From contig JBEHYO010000002.1 of NCBI GenBank assembly GCA_048498135.1, forward strand, positions 67,044 to 131,043: a stretch of DNA of 64,000 nt, in the 5' to 3' direction. Each line of letters begins with the position of its first letter. Position 1 is the first letter of the stretch. This stretch comes from Dokdonella_A sp937902695. Its GTDB lineage: Bacteria; Pseudomonadota; Gammaproteobacteria; Xanthomonadales; Rhodanobacteraceae. The notes under the pieces were generated by a model, which saw nothing but the letters and a program-made list of their open reading frames with translations, did no database searches and was not told where the DNA came from. Below, in pieces: positions 17,412 to 26,748 of the stretch. The position numbers and the translations under genes are program-made.

Positions 17412-19187
17412 TCACGGCAACGCCTTCGCCTCCGTCGTCACCGGAAACCCCACCTTCTTGCAAAACACCGCAAACCGCGGATCGTTCCGATACCGCAACA
17501 CGAAAGGATCCGTCAACAGGCTCGTGATGCCTGGATCGCGACTCGCCCACGCCCGATCAAGCCACTCGAACGTCTTGCCCGCGTCGCGCCGAATCGCGTA
17601 AACCTCGGCAATCTGATACGGCGAGAACGTAGCGTCCTTCTCGATCAGCTCCTGCAACGTCGCCTCCGCGGCCGCCTTGTCGTCGCCGATCTGGAGCGCC
17701 ATCGCCAGCGCCTGCCGTTTCCACGAGCCTTCGGGCTCTTCCTCCGCCGCGGCCAGCGCGGCTTTCGCGTCGCCGCGTTGGATCTGAATCATCGTCAGGA
17801 GCTGGTAGTAGCCGGTGCCGTCTGGCTGGAGCGCGATCGACTTCCGGATCGCGGCTTCGGCTTCGTCGAGGCGTCCGAGTGAGGCCAGATAGCTCGCGAG
17901 CCACGTATCCCACGAAGCGCGCAGCGGATTGATTTCGATCGCCTGGCGCGTGAGTGCTATCGCTTCCCGCGGCTTGCCGAACGTTGCAAGCGAAACGCCG
18001 AGCGAAAACTTCGCGCCGCCGTCGCCGGGCGCAAGTTCGACCGCGCGACGACTGTCGGCTTCGGCGCCGGCCCAATCGAAGTCGGCATTGCGCCGCAGCG
18101 TCGCGCGCGCGGCGTACGCGGAGGCGAGGTTGGGCTGCAATGCGATGGCCTTATCGGCGGCCTTGCGCGCTTCGGCATACGCTCGCTGCGCGGCGTCGCC
18201 TTCGAGATTCTGCTGCGCATAGCTCGTCCATTCGACGGAGAGTCCGGCCCATGCGCGCGCATAGCGCGGATCGAGCTGAATCGCGGCCGTGTAATGCGAC
18301 ACGGCCTCGTGATGATCGGCCTCGGTCGCGCGGGCGCCGTAGAACGCGCCCTGGAGATACGCCGCATACGCATCGAGATTGCCGCTCGGCGGACGATCGG
18401 TCTGCGCGGCCGCCGGGCCCGCCGTCAGGAGCTTCGCCTTCAGCGCGCCGGCAACGGCGTTCGAAATCTCGTCCTGCAGCGCGAAGAGATCGCGATACGG
18501 CCGGTCGTAGCGCTCTGACCAGAGCGTCGATCCGTCCGCCGCGTGCACGAGCGATGCGCTGACGCGCACGGCGTCGCCGACGCGCCGCACGCTGCCTTCG
18601 AGGAGGTGCGCGACGCCGAGCTTCGCGGCGATCGTGCGGCTGTCGTCCTTGCTGTCGCGGAACTTGAACGACGAGCCGCGGCTGATGACCTTGAGATCCG
18701 CGAAGTGCGAGAGCGTCGTGATGAGGTCTTCGGAAAGGCCGTCGGAGAAGTATTGCTCATCGGCATTGCCGCCCTCGTTCGCGAGCGGCAGCACGGCGAT
18801 CGACTGGTCGGAAATGCCGTCGGCGCCGCGGCGCGAGACGAGCTGGTTCGTCAGCAGCAGCACGACGGCGACCGAGAGCACGCCGATGATCCAGAAATCG
18901 AGCTTGCGGCCGGTCTGGTGCGTGATCGACGCGCCGGGGTCGACGTCGCGCTCGCGCTTGATCCCCTCGGGCGTGAACTCGAAGAACCACGCGAACAGAA
19001 TCCAGAACGGGAAGCCGAGGGCGCCGGCGATCGCGAACCAGCGCGGCACCCAATCGGGCGCGCCGAACACGGGCGCAAGCTGCGCGATGCCTTGCGCGAG
19101 TGCCCACACCGCGCCGATGTAAAGCGCGCCGGCGCGAAACACATTGCGGCGGCGAAGCTCGGAAACGAACGACGGACGGGCGCTCAT
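17412..19187 (-). CDS. Membrane protein with TolB-like domain and TPR repeats
   Basis: 591 residues; start set by GGGAGTG before the ATG. The N-terminus (SELRRRNVFRAGALYIGAVW) and three transmembrane helices (about 15-35, 48-68, 105-123) are followed by a periplasmic TolB/FlgO-like domain (SIAVLPLANEGG, QYFSDGLSEDLITTLSH; about 135-260). About 300 residues of tetratricopeptide repeats follow (for example HYTAAIQLDPRYARAWAGLS and AIEINPLRASWDTWLASYLA). In Xanthomonadales such proteins often carry a winged-helix or adenylate cyclase domain at the N-terminus; here neither is present. Role unknown, probably a scaffold or sensor in the envelope. Monocistronic as far as I can see. Confidence 0.85.
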   Translation of the reverse strand: MSARPSFVSELRRRNVFRAGALYIGAVWALAQGIAQLAPVFGAPDWVPRWFAIAGALGFPFWILFAWFFEFTPEGIKRERDVDPGASITHQTGRKLDFWIIGVLSVAVVLLLTNQLVSRRGADGISDQSIAVLPLANEGGNADEQYFSDGLSEDLITTLSHFADLKVISRGSSFKFRDSKDDSRTIAAKLGVAHLLEGSVRRVGDAVRVSASLVHAADGSTLWSERYDRPYRDLFALQDEISNAVAGALKAKLLTAGPAAAQTDRPPSGNLDAYAAYLQGAFYGARATEADHHEAVSHYTAAIQLDPRYARAWAGLSVEWTSYAQQNLEGDAAQRAYAEARKAADKAIALQPNLASAYAARATLRRNADFDWAGAEADSRRAVELAPGDGGAKFSLGVSLATFGKPREAIALTRQAIEINPLRASWDTWLASYLASLGRLDEAEAAIRKSIALQPDGTGYYQLLTMIQIQRGDAKAALAAAEEEPEGSWKRQALAMALQIGDDKAAAEATLQELIEKDATFSPYQIAEVYAIRRDAGKTFEWLDRAWASRDPGITSLLTDPFVLRYRNDPRFAVFCKKVGFPVTTEAKALP

Positions 19188-19319
19188 TGCGAGCACTCCC
19201 GCGCACAGGCACGACGCTGACGGATTGCAGCTGCCATGACCTTCCCCCTGTGCGCATTCTGGCACAGGGGGAGCGGTCGGATCGAACCGCGTCGCGTAGT
19301 CGCCGCGCGATACGCGGCG

Positions 19320-19874
19320 TCAGTCGCGCCCGTCGCCGCCGGCGGTGAACTCACTGCGCAGCCAGTCGTCGAGCATGCGCTTCTCGAAACGAAGCGGATC
19401 GGTCTCGTTGAGGATGCCGCGCTGCATGAACGCGGGATCGCGCAGCTTGCGTTCGCCTTCCCTGACGACCGCGCCACTCGTACCCGTGAGCGTGAACTTG
19501 AGGTCGATCCGCGGCGGATAGATGTTCTTGATCACACGCACGTCGTCCCAGCGCGGGCCGCGCCACGGCTCGTACGTGCCGGCGAGCTGCACGTTCGTGA
19601 ATGTCACGGCGAGATGGTCGCCCTCGGGCAGGACGCGCTCGGCGCGGTAGCGCAGGTGGTTGGCGAGATCGGAGAGCCACTCGTCCGGATCCTGGCGTCC
19701 GAGTCCGGTGCCGGCGTAGTTTTTGGATTCGCTGAAGGCGGCGGGCCGGGTCCAGTCGATGTTCACCTTCGAATCGCTGCCGCCTTTCAGCTCGGCGGCG
19801 CCGGCCGCGCCTGTGATCGCGGTGGCGCACAAGACGACCAGCGAGCGCAAGACGGACGGGTTCAGCGCAGTCAT
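19320..19874 (-). CDS. DUF3016 family secreted protein
   Basis: A 184-residue protein with a signal peptide ending AGAAGAAE (about residue 28). The body contains VNIDWTRPAAFSE and WLSDLANHLRYRAERVLP, then DVRVIKNIYPPRIDLKFTL near the centre and a C-terminal LNETDPLRFEKRMLDDWL. These are the conserved blocks of DUF3016, a family of small envelope proteins of unknown function in gammaproteobacteria. GAGGGA supports the chosen ATG; an upstream in-frame ATG at 19895 lacks such a site. The 132 bases upstream of the TPR gene and the region 19875-20076 hold no further gene that I can support. Confidence 0.8.
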   Translation of the reverse strand: MTALNPSVLRSLVVLCATAITGAAGAAELKGGSDSKVNIDWTRPAAFSESKNYAGTGLGRQDPDEWLSDLANHLRYRAERVLPEGDHLAVTFTNVQLAGTYEPWRGPRWDDVRVIKNIYPPRIDLKFTLTGTSGAVVREGERKLRDPAFMQRGILNETDPLRFEKRMLDDWLRSEFTAGGDGRD

Positions 19875-20076
19875 GGCCGGATTCCCTCGACGCAATTGTT
19901 AGGGCGATGTTCGATGCCGATACCTGATCTTGAGACGGCCGTGAAGCGCGATCCGTCGCTGAAGGCGCCGTTCACGACAGCCAGCCGATGATCGCGACCT
20001 CAGCGGTTCCCTTATATGCGCGTTGTATACGCGCACTGTAGCGTCCGCTCCGTCATTGCGCGAAACGATGCGGGTC

Positions 20077-20150
20077 TTTCCCTCTCCCGCTCGCGGGAGA
20101 GGGTAGGGTGAGGGCCAGCTCGGTTCGACGTTTCCGACGGCCCTCACCCG
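20077..20150. repeat. Palindromic intergenic repeat, family A copy 3
   Basis: CCCTCTCCCGCTCGCGGGAGAGGG hairpin, GTAGGGTGAGGG module, spacer, then GGCCCTCACCCGCGG. Located about 80 bases upstream of the TPP riboswitch, in the DUF3016-thiC intergenic region. Confidence 0.8.
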
Positions 20151-20231
20151 CGGCTTCGGCGCGGCCTATCCCGCGCGGAGAGGCGAAAGCCGGGTGGAAG
20201 CGGAGGTCTCGACGTGATGAAATGCACGCCT

Positions 20232-20308
20232 GAAGCGGGGGTGCCCGAAAACGGGCTGAGAAACACCCTTCGAACCTGATCCGGCTGACACCGGCGTAGG
20301 GAAGCTTC
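20232..20308 (+). promoter_or_regulatory. TPP (thiamine pyrophosphate) riboswitch
   Basis: The conserved THI-box core is present in order: GGGGGTGCCC, CTGAGA (20256-20261), ACCCTTCGAACCTGAT (to 20280), CCGG-loop-CCGG and GCGTAGGGAAGC. GAAGC (20232-20236) pairs with GCTTC (20304-20308) to close P1. It precedes thiC by 99 bases, so it should lower ThiC synthesis when thiamine pyrophosphate is abundant. No run of T follows, which suggests control of translation initiation rather than intrinsic termination. Confidence 0.95.
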
Positions 20309-20407
20309 GCGGCGCATCGCCGTGCGTCCTGAGCACTCTCCGCTTCGTGCGAATCCCTCGCAGCATCCGCGCACGCGGGTGTGTCACGAAACGCAGGATG
20401 CCATCCG

Positions 20408-22285
20408 ATGAATGCCGTTCCCGCCGCGCTGCTCCGCGAAGCCGCCGCGCTTTCCGCAACCGTCACCGCGCCGATACGCGGCTCGCGCAAGATCCACGTG
20501 CGAGGCAGCCGTGACGACATCGCCGTGCCGATGCGCGAGATCGCGCTCGACGATACGCCGTCGATGTTCGGCGCCGAGAAGAACGCGCCGTTCGTCGTCT
20601 ACGACACGTCGGGGCCGTACACCGATCCCGTGTTTCGCGCTGACCTTGCATCGGGTCTGCCGGCGCTCCGCGCACGCTGGATCGCCGAGCGCAACGACAC
20701 CGAGCAGCTCGCCGATTTCACCTCGCCCTTCACGCGCCGGCACGCGAACGCGCGCGAGCTCGCGGACGTGCGCTTTCCGTCGCTGCCGAAGCCGCGGCGC
20801 GCGAAGGCCGGCGCAAACGTTTCGCAGATGCACTACGCGCGGCGCGGCATCGTGACGCCCGAAATGGAGTTCGTCGCGATCCGCGAGAACCAGAAGCTCG
20901 ATGCGATCCGCGAATCGCATTTGCTGAAGCAGCATCCGGGCCAGTCGTTCGGCGCATCCTTGCCGAAGCTGATCACGCCCGAGTTCGTTCGTGACGAAGT
21001 CGCGCGCGGCCGCGCGATCATCCCGAACAACATCAACCATCCCGAATCCGAGCCGATGGTCATCGGCCGCAACTTCCTCGTGAAGATCAACGCGAACATC
21101 GGCAATTCGGCCGTGACGAGCTCGATCGCCGAAGAGGTCGAGAAGATGGTCTGGGCGATCCGCTGGGGCGCGGATACGGTCATGGATCTTTCGACCGGCA
21201 AGCACATCCACGAGACGCGCGAATGGATCCTGCGCAATTCGCCGGTGCCGATCGGCACGGTGCCGATCTATCAGGCGCTGGAGAAAGTCGGCGGGGTCGC
21301 CGAGGACCTCACGTGGGAATTGTTCCGCGATACGCTGATCGAGCAGGCGGAGCAGGGCGTCGACTACTTCACGATCCACGCGGGCGTGCGCCTGCCGTTC
21401 GTGCCGCTGACGGCGAAGCGCGTTACCGGCATCGTCTCGCGCGGCGGCTCGATCATGGCGAAGTGGTGCCTCGCGCATCATCGCGAATCGTTCCTCTACG
21501 AGCGCTTCGAGGACATCTGCGAGATCATGAAGGCGTACGACGTCGCGTTCTCGCTCGGCGACGGTCTGCGGCCGGGCTCGATCGCGGACGCGAACGACGA
21601 GGCGCAATTCGCCGAGCTCGATACGCTCGGCGAGCTGACAGGGATCGCGTGGAAGCACGACGTGCAGGTCATGATCGAGGGGCCGGGCCACGTGCCGATG
21701 CACCTGATCAAGGAGAACATGGAGCGCCAGCTCGAGAAGTGCGGCGAGGCGCCGTTCTATACGCTGGGCCCGCTGACGACCGACATCGCGCCGGGTTACG
21801 ACCACATCACGAGCGCGATCGGCGCCGCGATGATCGGCTGGTTCGGCACGGCGATGCTCTGCTACGTGACGCCAAAGGAGCACCTCGGCCTTCCGGACAA
21901 GCAGGACGTGCGCGACGGCATCATCACCTACAAGATCGCCGCGCACGCCGCCGATCTCGGCAAGGGCCATCCCGGCGCGCAGGCGCGCGACAATGCGCTC
22001 TCGAAAGCACGTTTCGAGTTCCGCTGGGACGATCAGTTCCGGCTCGCGCTCGATCCGGAAAAGGCGAAGGAATTCCACGACGAGACGCTGCCGAAGGACG
22101 CGCACAAGACCGCGCATTTCTGCTCGATGTGCGGGCCCAGGTTCTGCTCGATGAAGATCACGCAGGACGTGCGCGACTACGCGAAAACGCATGGCGTCGC
22201 GGAAACCGAGGCGATCGGCGAGGGCATGGCCGAGAAGGCGGCGGAGTTTCGTGCGCAGGGCAGCGAGGTGTACCGGCCTCAGTGA
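20408..22285 (+). CDS. thiC: Phosphomethylpyrimidine synthase ThiC
   Basis: 625 residues, close to E. coli ThiC (631). This radical SAM enzyme converts aminoimidazole ribotide to hydroxymethylpyrimidine phosphate in thiamine biosynthesis. The C-terminal [4Fe-4S] motif is intact: CSMCGPRFCSMK (C-x2-C-x4-C, about residues 573-583). Other family blocks are NFLVKINANIGNSAV and GADTVMDLSTGKHIHETR. The ATG at 20408 is chosen as the family start; an in-frame ATG lies 27 bases upstream. Controlled by the TPP riboswitch. thiE lies 22 kb away in this window without such a riboswitch. Confidence 0.98.
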   Translation: MNAVPAALLREAAALSATVTAPIRGSRKIHVRGSRDDIAVPMREIALDDTPSMFGAEKNAPFVVYDTSGPYTDPVFRADLASGLPALRARWIAERNDTEQLADFTSPFTRRHANARELADVRFPSLPKPRRAKAGANVSQMHYARRGIVTPEMEFVAIRENQKLDAIRESHLLKQHPGQSFGASLPKLITPEFVRDEVARGRAIIPNNINHPESEPMVIGRNFLVKINANIGNSAVTSSIAEEVEKMVWAIRWGADTVMDLSTGKHIHETREWILRNSPVPIGTVPIYQALEKVGGVAEDLTWELFRDTLIEQAEQGVDYFTIHAGVRLPFVPLTAKRVTGIVSRGGSIMAKWCLAHHRESFLYERFEDICEIMKAYDVAFSLGDGLRPGSIADANDEAQFAELDTLGELTGIAWKHDVQVMIEGPGHVPMHLIKENMERQLEKCGEAPFYTLGPLTTDIAPGYDHITSAIGAAMIGWFGTAMLCYVTPKEHLGLPDKQDVRDGIITYKIAAHAADLGKGHPGAQARDNALSKARFEFRWDDQFRLALDPEKAKEFHDETLPKDAHKTAHFCSMCGPRFCSMKITQDVRDYAKTHGVAETEAIGEGMAEKAAEFRAQGSEVYRPQ

Positions 22286-22474
22286 ACGCGTCGTCCCCCT
22301 CTCCAGGAAGCGGGGGAGGCGAAAAGTGGCTCAGCGGGAGCGGCACACGCTGTAAAGTTGTAACCTCATTCACATTCAGGACTTAAGATCGTCGAGCTTC
22401 GCAGGCGCTGACCGCTTCGTGTCGCTGTGCCCTGCGGCGATCTCGCCAGACAACTCACCTTTCCGGAGGCAGGC

Positions 22475-23068
22475 ATGGCTGCGAAAGACAAACCGTTCCT
22501 TTCCGATATCCAGACGATCCGCAGGCGCGCGCGGCAGCACATGGAGCGCGGCGCGGTCACCGATTCCTATTCGCTCGACCGCAACACCGTGCTGAAGCTG
22601 CTCAACGAGGCGCTCGCCACCGAGATCATCTGCGTGCTGCGCTACAAGGCGCACTACTACCTCGCATCCGGCATCAACGCCAAGAGCGTCGCGGCCGAGT
22701 TCCTCGAGCACGCGAACGAGGAGCAGGGCCACGCCGACGAGATCGCCGAGCGCATCACGCAGCTCGACGGCACGCCGAACTTCTCGCCCGAGGGCCTGTC
22801 GGACCGCAGCCACGCCGAGTTCGTCGTGCCCGAAGATCTCGCCGAGATGATCGAGGAGAACCTCATCGCCGAGCGCATCGCGATCGACAGCTATCGCGAG
22901 ATCATCAACTACGTCGGCGACAAGGACACGACGACCAAGCGCATGCTCGAGGGCATCCTCGCGGTCGAGGAAGAACATGCCGAGGACATGAAGACGCTGA
23001 TGGAAAACTTCGGCAAGAAGGGCGAGCCTGCGAAGCCCGAGCTCAGGCGCGACAAGAAGCGCAAGTGA
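22475..23068 (+). CDS. Ferritin-like (bacterioferritin-type) diiron protein
   Basis: 197 residues from an ATG preceded by CCGGAGG. A four-helix ferritin-like bundle is suggested by the paired metal motifs: Glu in LNEALATEIICVLRYK, ExxH in EHANEEQGHADEIAERI, Glu in EENLIAERIAIDSYRE and ExxH in VEEEHAEDMKTL. The family includes bacterioferritin-like proteins that store or detoxify iron. An N-terminal extension of ~45 residues and a basic C-terminal tail (RRDKKRK) set it apart from classical bacterioferritin (about 158 residues), and no heme-ligating Met is obvious. The 189 bases upstream contain a degenerate repeat-like CCCCTCTCC stretch and nothing else clear. Confidence 0.85.
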   Translation: MAAKDKPFLSDIQTIRRRARQHMERGAVTDSYSLDRNTVLKLLNEALATEIICVLRYKAHYYLASGINAKSVAAEFLEHANEEQGHADEIAERITQLDGTPNFSPEGLSDRSHAEFVVPEDLAEMIEENLIAERIAIDSYREIINYVGDKDTTTKRMLEGILAVEEEHAEDMKTLMENFGKKGEPAKPELRRDKKRK

Positions 23069-23125
23069 CCTTGGCGCGGACGCGGGCCGAAGGGCGCCCG
23101 CGTTCCGCCGAAACGGGGAGGCATC

Positions 23126-24142
23126 GTGGAAGCAACATCGGAAGCGCCGCGCTCGCGCGCCTGGCTCGTGAAAGGCGTCGGCGTTCTGGTCGCGATATAC
23201 GTCGTCGTCATCCTCGCACTGATGTGGTGGTGGGATTACGAACCGCCGCACTTCGACGTCGCGACCGCCGCGCAGGCGCGCGTTGCGGCGAAGAACCAGA
23301 AGCTCGTGGCGGGATCGGTGACGGTGTCGACCGTGATCGATTGCGCCCAGGCGCTGCTCGACAAGCGCGGCGGCTACCTCAGCAACGACAAGTTCCCGCC
23401 CGGCGTGCTGATGGACAACGTGCCCAACTGGGAGTTCGGCGTGATCGTCGCGACGCGCGATCTCTCGGATGCGCTGCGCAACGAGTTCAGCCGCTCGCAG
23501 ACGCAGTCGACCGAGGACAGCGATCTGAAGGAAGCGGCGCCGCTCTTCAATTCGCCGAACGATCGCTGGCTCCTGCCGGCATCCGAGCGCCAGTACCGCA
23601 AGGCGATCGGCTTCATGGACAGCTACCTCACGCGCCTCGCCGACAACAACCTGCAGGACGCGCAGTTCTTCGCGCGCGCGGACAATCTCTCGGATTACCT
23701 GCAGACCGTCTCGACCCGGCTCGGATCGCTCTCGCAGCGCCTTTCGGCGAGCGTCGGCCAGGAACGCATCGACACCGATCTCGCCGGCGATCCGAACGCG
23801 CAGCAGTCGACGCCGTCGACGAGCCCGCGCATCGTCAAGACGCCATGGTCCCAGATCGACGACAACTTCTACGAGGCCCGCGGCTACACGTGGGCGTTGC
23901 GCGAACAGCTCGAGGCGATCCGCATCGATTTCGGCCCGGTGCTGCGCGACAAGAATGCGATGGTGAGCCTCGATCAGGTGATCCGCGAATTGCACGAGTC
24001 GCAGAATCCGCTCGGGAGTCCGATCGTCCTCAACGGCACGCCGTTCGGGTTTTTCGCCAATCATTCGCTGGTGATGGCGAATTACATCTCGCGCGCGAAC
24101 GCGGCGGTCATCGACTTGCGCGAGCTGCTGCGGCGTGGCTAG
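23126..24142 (+). CDS. DUF2333 family membrane protein
   Basis: 338 residues from a GTG start with GGGGAGG just upstream. A single transmembrane helix (about residues 14-36, VLVAIYVVVILALMWWWDYE) anchors a large soluble part. Characteristic blocks are YLSNDKFPPGVLMDNVPNWEFGV and RDLSDALRNEFSRSQTQS. The second half holds WSQIDDNFYEARGYTWAL. These identify DUF2333, a family without known function found in gammaproteobacteria. It follows the ferritin gene by 57 bases on the same strand, so co-transcription is possible. Ends just before repeat B2. Confidence 0.88.
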   Translation: MEATSEAPRSRAWLVKGVGVLVAIYVVVILALMWWWDYEPPHFDVATAAQARVAAKNQKLVAGSVTVSTVIDCAQALLDKRGGYLSNDKFPPGVLMDNVPNWEFGVIVATRDLSDALRNEFSRSQTQSTEDSDLKEAAPLFNSPNDRWLLPASERQYRKAIGFMDSYLTRLADNNLQDAQFFARADNLSDYLQTVSTRLGSLSQRLSASVGQERIDTDLAGDPNAQQSTPSTSPRIVKTPWSQIDDNFYEARGYTWALREQLEAIRIDFGPVLRDKNAMVSLDQVIRELHESQNPLGSPIVLNGTPFGFFANHSLVMANYISRANAAVIDLRELLRRG

Positions 24143-24148
24143 GCACGT

Positions 24149-24225
24149 CGTCCCCGCGAAAGCGGGGACCCAGCTCCTTCGACGGCTGGAGCAAAGGCAC
24201 TAGGTTCCCGCTTTCGCGGGAACGA
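24149..24225. repeat. Palindromic intergenic repeat, family B copy 2
   Basis: GTCCCCGCGAAAGCGGGGAC, then a spacer, then TTCCCGCTTTCGCGGGAA. Same architecture as the element at 6611-6696. Lies in the short gap between the DUF2333 gene and the glycosyltransferase gene. Confidence 0.8.
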
Positions 24226-24251
24226 CGAGTAGTGGCGCAACCCGCGTCGCG

Positions 24252-25943
24252 ATGCGAAAGTATCAACATCAACGGCTTCGCCTCTTCGACGTGACTGCAT
24301 CGTCTTCCGCCGCGCCGGCTCTGCCGTGGCGCGTACTCGTCGAGCACCCGCTGTTTCTCGGCGTGCTGCTGCTCGTGCCGCTCGTTTTCCTGCTGCCGCC
24401 GCTGCCGATCGACGAGACGCGCTACCTCGCGGTGGCGTGGGAAATGCGCAGCACCGGCGAGTTCCTCGTGCCGCACCTCAACGGCGCGCTCTATTCGCAG
24501 AAGCCGCCGCTCCTGTTCTGGCTGATCAACGCGGGCTGGCTCGTGACCGGCGTGCACGCATGGACGGCGCGCGCGATGACGCTGCTTTGCTCGATCGCGA
24601 GCCTCGTCCTGCTGGCGCGGCTGGTCGAGCGCGTCACCGGGTCCGCGCGCGCGGCGCGCACGTCGAGCGTGATGCTGTTCGGCATGCTGTACTTTGCCGC
24701 GTTCGCGAACGCGATCATGTTCGACGTGCTGCTGACGACCTGCGCGCTGCTCGCGCTGCACGGCATCGTCGATCTCGTCGAGGACCGCGGCGGCCGCGGC
24801 ATCGTGCTGCTTGGGCTCGGCATCGGCCTCGGCGTGCTGTCGAAAGGCCCGGTCCTGCTGCTCGACGTCGGCTTCGCGGCCGTGCTGGCGCCCTGGTGGA
24901 ACCGCGGCGTGCCGCGCGGCGCGGGGCGCTATTTCAGTCTGCTCGTGGTCGCGCTGCTGCTCGGCGCGGCGATCGCGCTCGCGTGGGCGATTCCCGCGGC
25001 GCTCCACGGGGGTCCGGACTATGCGCACGCGATCTTCCTCAGCCAGACCGTCGATCGCATTCGCGGCATCAAGACCGGAACCCACGCGCAGCCGGTATGG
25101 TGGTATCTGGCGTGGCTGCCGGTGATGATCCTGCCCTGGCCGATCGTGCTGCGCGGGCGTTGGGAGGCGATTCGCAACGCGTTGCGCGAGCGCGGTGCGC
25201 GGCTTGCGCTCGCGTGGGTGCTGCCGGCGCTGATCGTGTTCTCGCTGATCGGCGGCAAACAGGCGCACTACCTGCTGCCGCTGCTGCCGGGTGTCGCGTT
25301 GCTGCTCGCGACCGCGCTCGACGATTCGGCCTTGAGCGTCCGGACCGGGCTTGCGGCCGCGGCGCTCCTCGTGCTCGGGGTCGCCTTCGCGTGGTTGCCG
25401 CAGATTGCGGCGGCGCGGCCCGAGCTCGCATTCGTCGCCGACACGTTGCCGTGGTGGGGCGCCGGCATCGGAGTGATCGGCCTCGTGCTGCTGCTCGCTG
25501 CGCGGCGCATTCGCGAGCCGTTCTGGCCGGCGATCGCGACGCTTGCGGTCGTGCTGTTGTTCAAGCTCGCAGTGATCCAGGCGGCCGGTTCGCGCTACGA
25601 CGTGCGTTCGGTCGCATCGCAAGTGAAGGCGGCGCAGGATCGTGGCCAGCCGATCGCGCACCTCGGCTGGCATCACGGCGTGTATGAGTTCGCGGGCCGA
25701 CTGACCGAACCGCTGACGGTGTTGACGCTCGACGAGCTTCCGGCGTGGGTCGCCGAGCATCCCGACGGGCTCGTGATCAGCTGGTATCGACGTTTCCGCT
25801 TTCGCGCGGACCCGCTCTATTCGCAGCCGTTTCGCGGCGCCGAGGTATCGATCTGGAACGCGCGCGAGGCGCTCGCGTCAGGCGTCGATCCGAACGCGAG
25901 CCACGCGCGCGACGACAGCGACGATACGAACGACGACGATTAG
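24252..25943 (+). CDS. ArnT-like glycosyltransferase, family 39
   Basis: A 563-residue polytopic protein with about 12 hydrophobic helices. The first periplasmic loop holds PIDETRYLAVAWEM (about residues 57-70), the D-E-T-R-Y motif of ArnT and related PMT-fold transferases. Next comes LYSQKPPLLFWLINAG, also family-typical. These enzymes move a sugar from a polyprenyl phosphate carrier to lipid A, protein or another acceptor at the periplasmic face. The acceptor cannot be deduced, and there are no other arn genes here to suggest aminoarabinose. The C-terminal ~110 residues form a small soluble domain, and the last residues are Asp-rich. Confidence 0.85.
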   Translation: MRKYQHQRLRLFDVTASSSAAPALPWRVLVEHPLFLGVLLLVPLVFLLPPLPIDETRYLAVAWEMRSTGEFLVPHLNGALYSQKPPLLFWLINAGWLVTGVHAWTARAMTLLCSIASLVLLARLVERVTGSARAARTSSVMLFGMLYFAAFANAIMFDVLLTTCALLALHGIVDLVEDRGGRGIVLLGLGIGLGVLSKGPVLLLDVGFAAVLAPWWNRGVPRGAGRYFSLLVVALLLGAAIALAWAIPAALHGGPDYAHAIFLSQTVDRIRGIKTGTHAQPVWWYLAWLPVMILPWPIVLRGRWEAIRNALRERGARLALAWVLPALIVFSLIGGKQAHYLLPLLPGVALLLATALDDSALSVRTGLAAAALLVLGVAFAWLPQIAAARPELAFVADTLPWWGAGIGVIGLVLLLAARRIREPFWPAIATLAVVLLFKLAVIQAAGSRYDVRSVASQVKAAQDRGQPIAHLGWHHGVYEFAGRLTEPLTVLTLDELPAWVAEHPDGLVISWYRRFRFRADPLYSQPFRGAEVSIWNAREALASGVDPNASHARDDSDDTNDDD

Positions 25944-25948
25944 AGGTT

Positions 25949-26049
25949 CGCCTCTCCCGCTTGCGGGACGCCGGCGGGTGCGGTTTGGAACGCGGCGGCG
26001 AACCCACATGCCCTCACCCCAGCCCTCTCCCGCGAGCGGGAGAGGGGGT
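25949..26049. repeat. Palindromic intergenic repeat, family A copy 4
   Basis: CCTCTCCCGCTTGCGGGA half-hairpin, spacer GGCGGCGAACC, ATGCCCTCACCCC, then the complete hairpin CCCTCTCCCGCGAGCGGGAG. Lies between convergent genes (glycosyltransferase and ppa), where the hairpin may help termination. Confidence 0.85.
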
Positions 26050-26062
26050 AAAGAACGAGCGC

Positions 26063-26611
26063 TCAGAACGCGGGCTTTTCGGGCGCCGCGGCGTAGCGCT
26101 CGACACCGGCGCGGATTTCCTGCTTGGCCTCTTCCGCGCCGCGCCAGCCTTCGATCTTGACCCACTTGCCCTTCTCGAGATCCTTGTAGTGCGCGAAGAA
26201 GTGCGCGATCCGGTCGAGTGTGAGCTCAGGCAGGTCGCGCACCGATTCGATCTCGCGATAGGCCGGAAACACTTTCGAGATCGGCACCGCGACGAGCTTC
26301 ATGTCTTCGCCGGCTTCGTCGGTCATGTTGAGCATGCCGACCGGTCGGCAGCGGATCACGGCGCCCGGAATGAGCGGCACCGGCATGATCACGAGCACGT
26401 CGAGCGGGTCGCCGTCGCCGCCGAGCGTGCGCGGCACGTAGCCGTAATTGCATGGATAACGCATCGGCGTCGTCAGCACGCGGTCGACGAAGATCGCGCC
26501 GGTCGCCTTGTCGACCTCGTACTTCACCGGCTCCTCGTTCATCGGGATCTCGATGACGACGTTGATCTCGTTGGGCACGTCGCGGCCGGCGGGAACGCGC
26601 TCGAGGGCCAT
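26063..26611 (-). CDS. ppa: Inorganic pyrophosphatase (soluble, family I)
   Basis: 182 residues (E. coli Ppa has 176). The family I signature is intact: YGYVPRTLGGDGDPLDVLVI (about residues 56-75), with D-G-D-P-L-D supplying metal-binding Asp residues. Earlier, IPMNEEPVKYEVDK and later GWRGAEEAKQEI match the family. It hydrolyses the pyrophosphate released by biosynthetic reactions in the cytosol. Noteworthy because a membrane H+-pyrophosphatase and a PPi-dependent phosphofructokinase lie within 7 kb, so three PPi-consuming enzymes would compete. Monocistronic in appearance. Confidence 0.97.
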   Translation of the reverse strand: MALERVPAGRDVPNEINVVIEIPMNEEPVKYEVDKATGAIFVDRVLTTPMRYPCNYGYVPRTLGGDGDPLDVLVIMPVPLIPGAVIRCRPVGMLNMTDEAGEDMKLVAVPISKVFPAYREIESVRDLPELTLDRIAHFFAHYKDLEKGKWVKIEGWRGAEEAKQEIRAGVERYAAAPEKPAF

Positions 26612-26748
26612 GGGTCGCTGCTCCTGAAAATCGGACGAATCGGCGCGCGGCGGAGCCGTGCGCTTCGGGGGCGCGAAGGATAGTGCAAGTCGTGCTGCTT
26701 TGCAGCAGGAGCGTCATCGCCGCCGTCGTGCGACGGCGGCGCGAATGG

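Noticed and set aside
13748..17527. A 1259-residue open frame on the plus strand
   Set aside because: Almost wholly antisense to pepQ and the GH85 gene; Arg-rich, low complexity and no domain. A high-GC shadow frame. Only its last part, from 17135, contains a real helix-turn-helix.
20232..20308. Cobalamin or SAM riboswitch as alternative to TPP
   Set aside because: The CTGAGA and ACCTGAT boxes with the GCGTAGGGA end are specific for THI-box, and thiC follows.
22286..22474. A family A repeat copy after thiC
   Set aside because: CCCCCTCTCC...GGGGGAGG is present, but the dyad is imperfect and the other modules are absent; probably a decayed copy, not listed as a feature.
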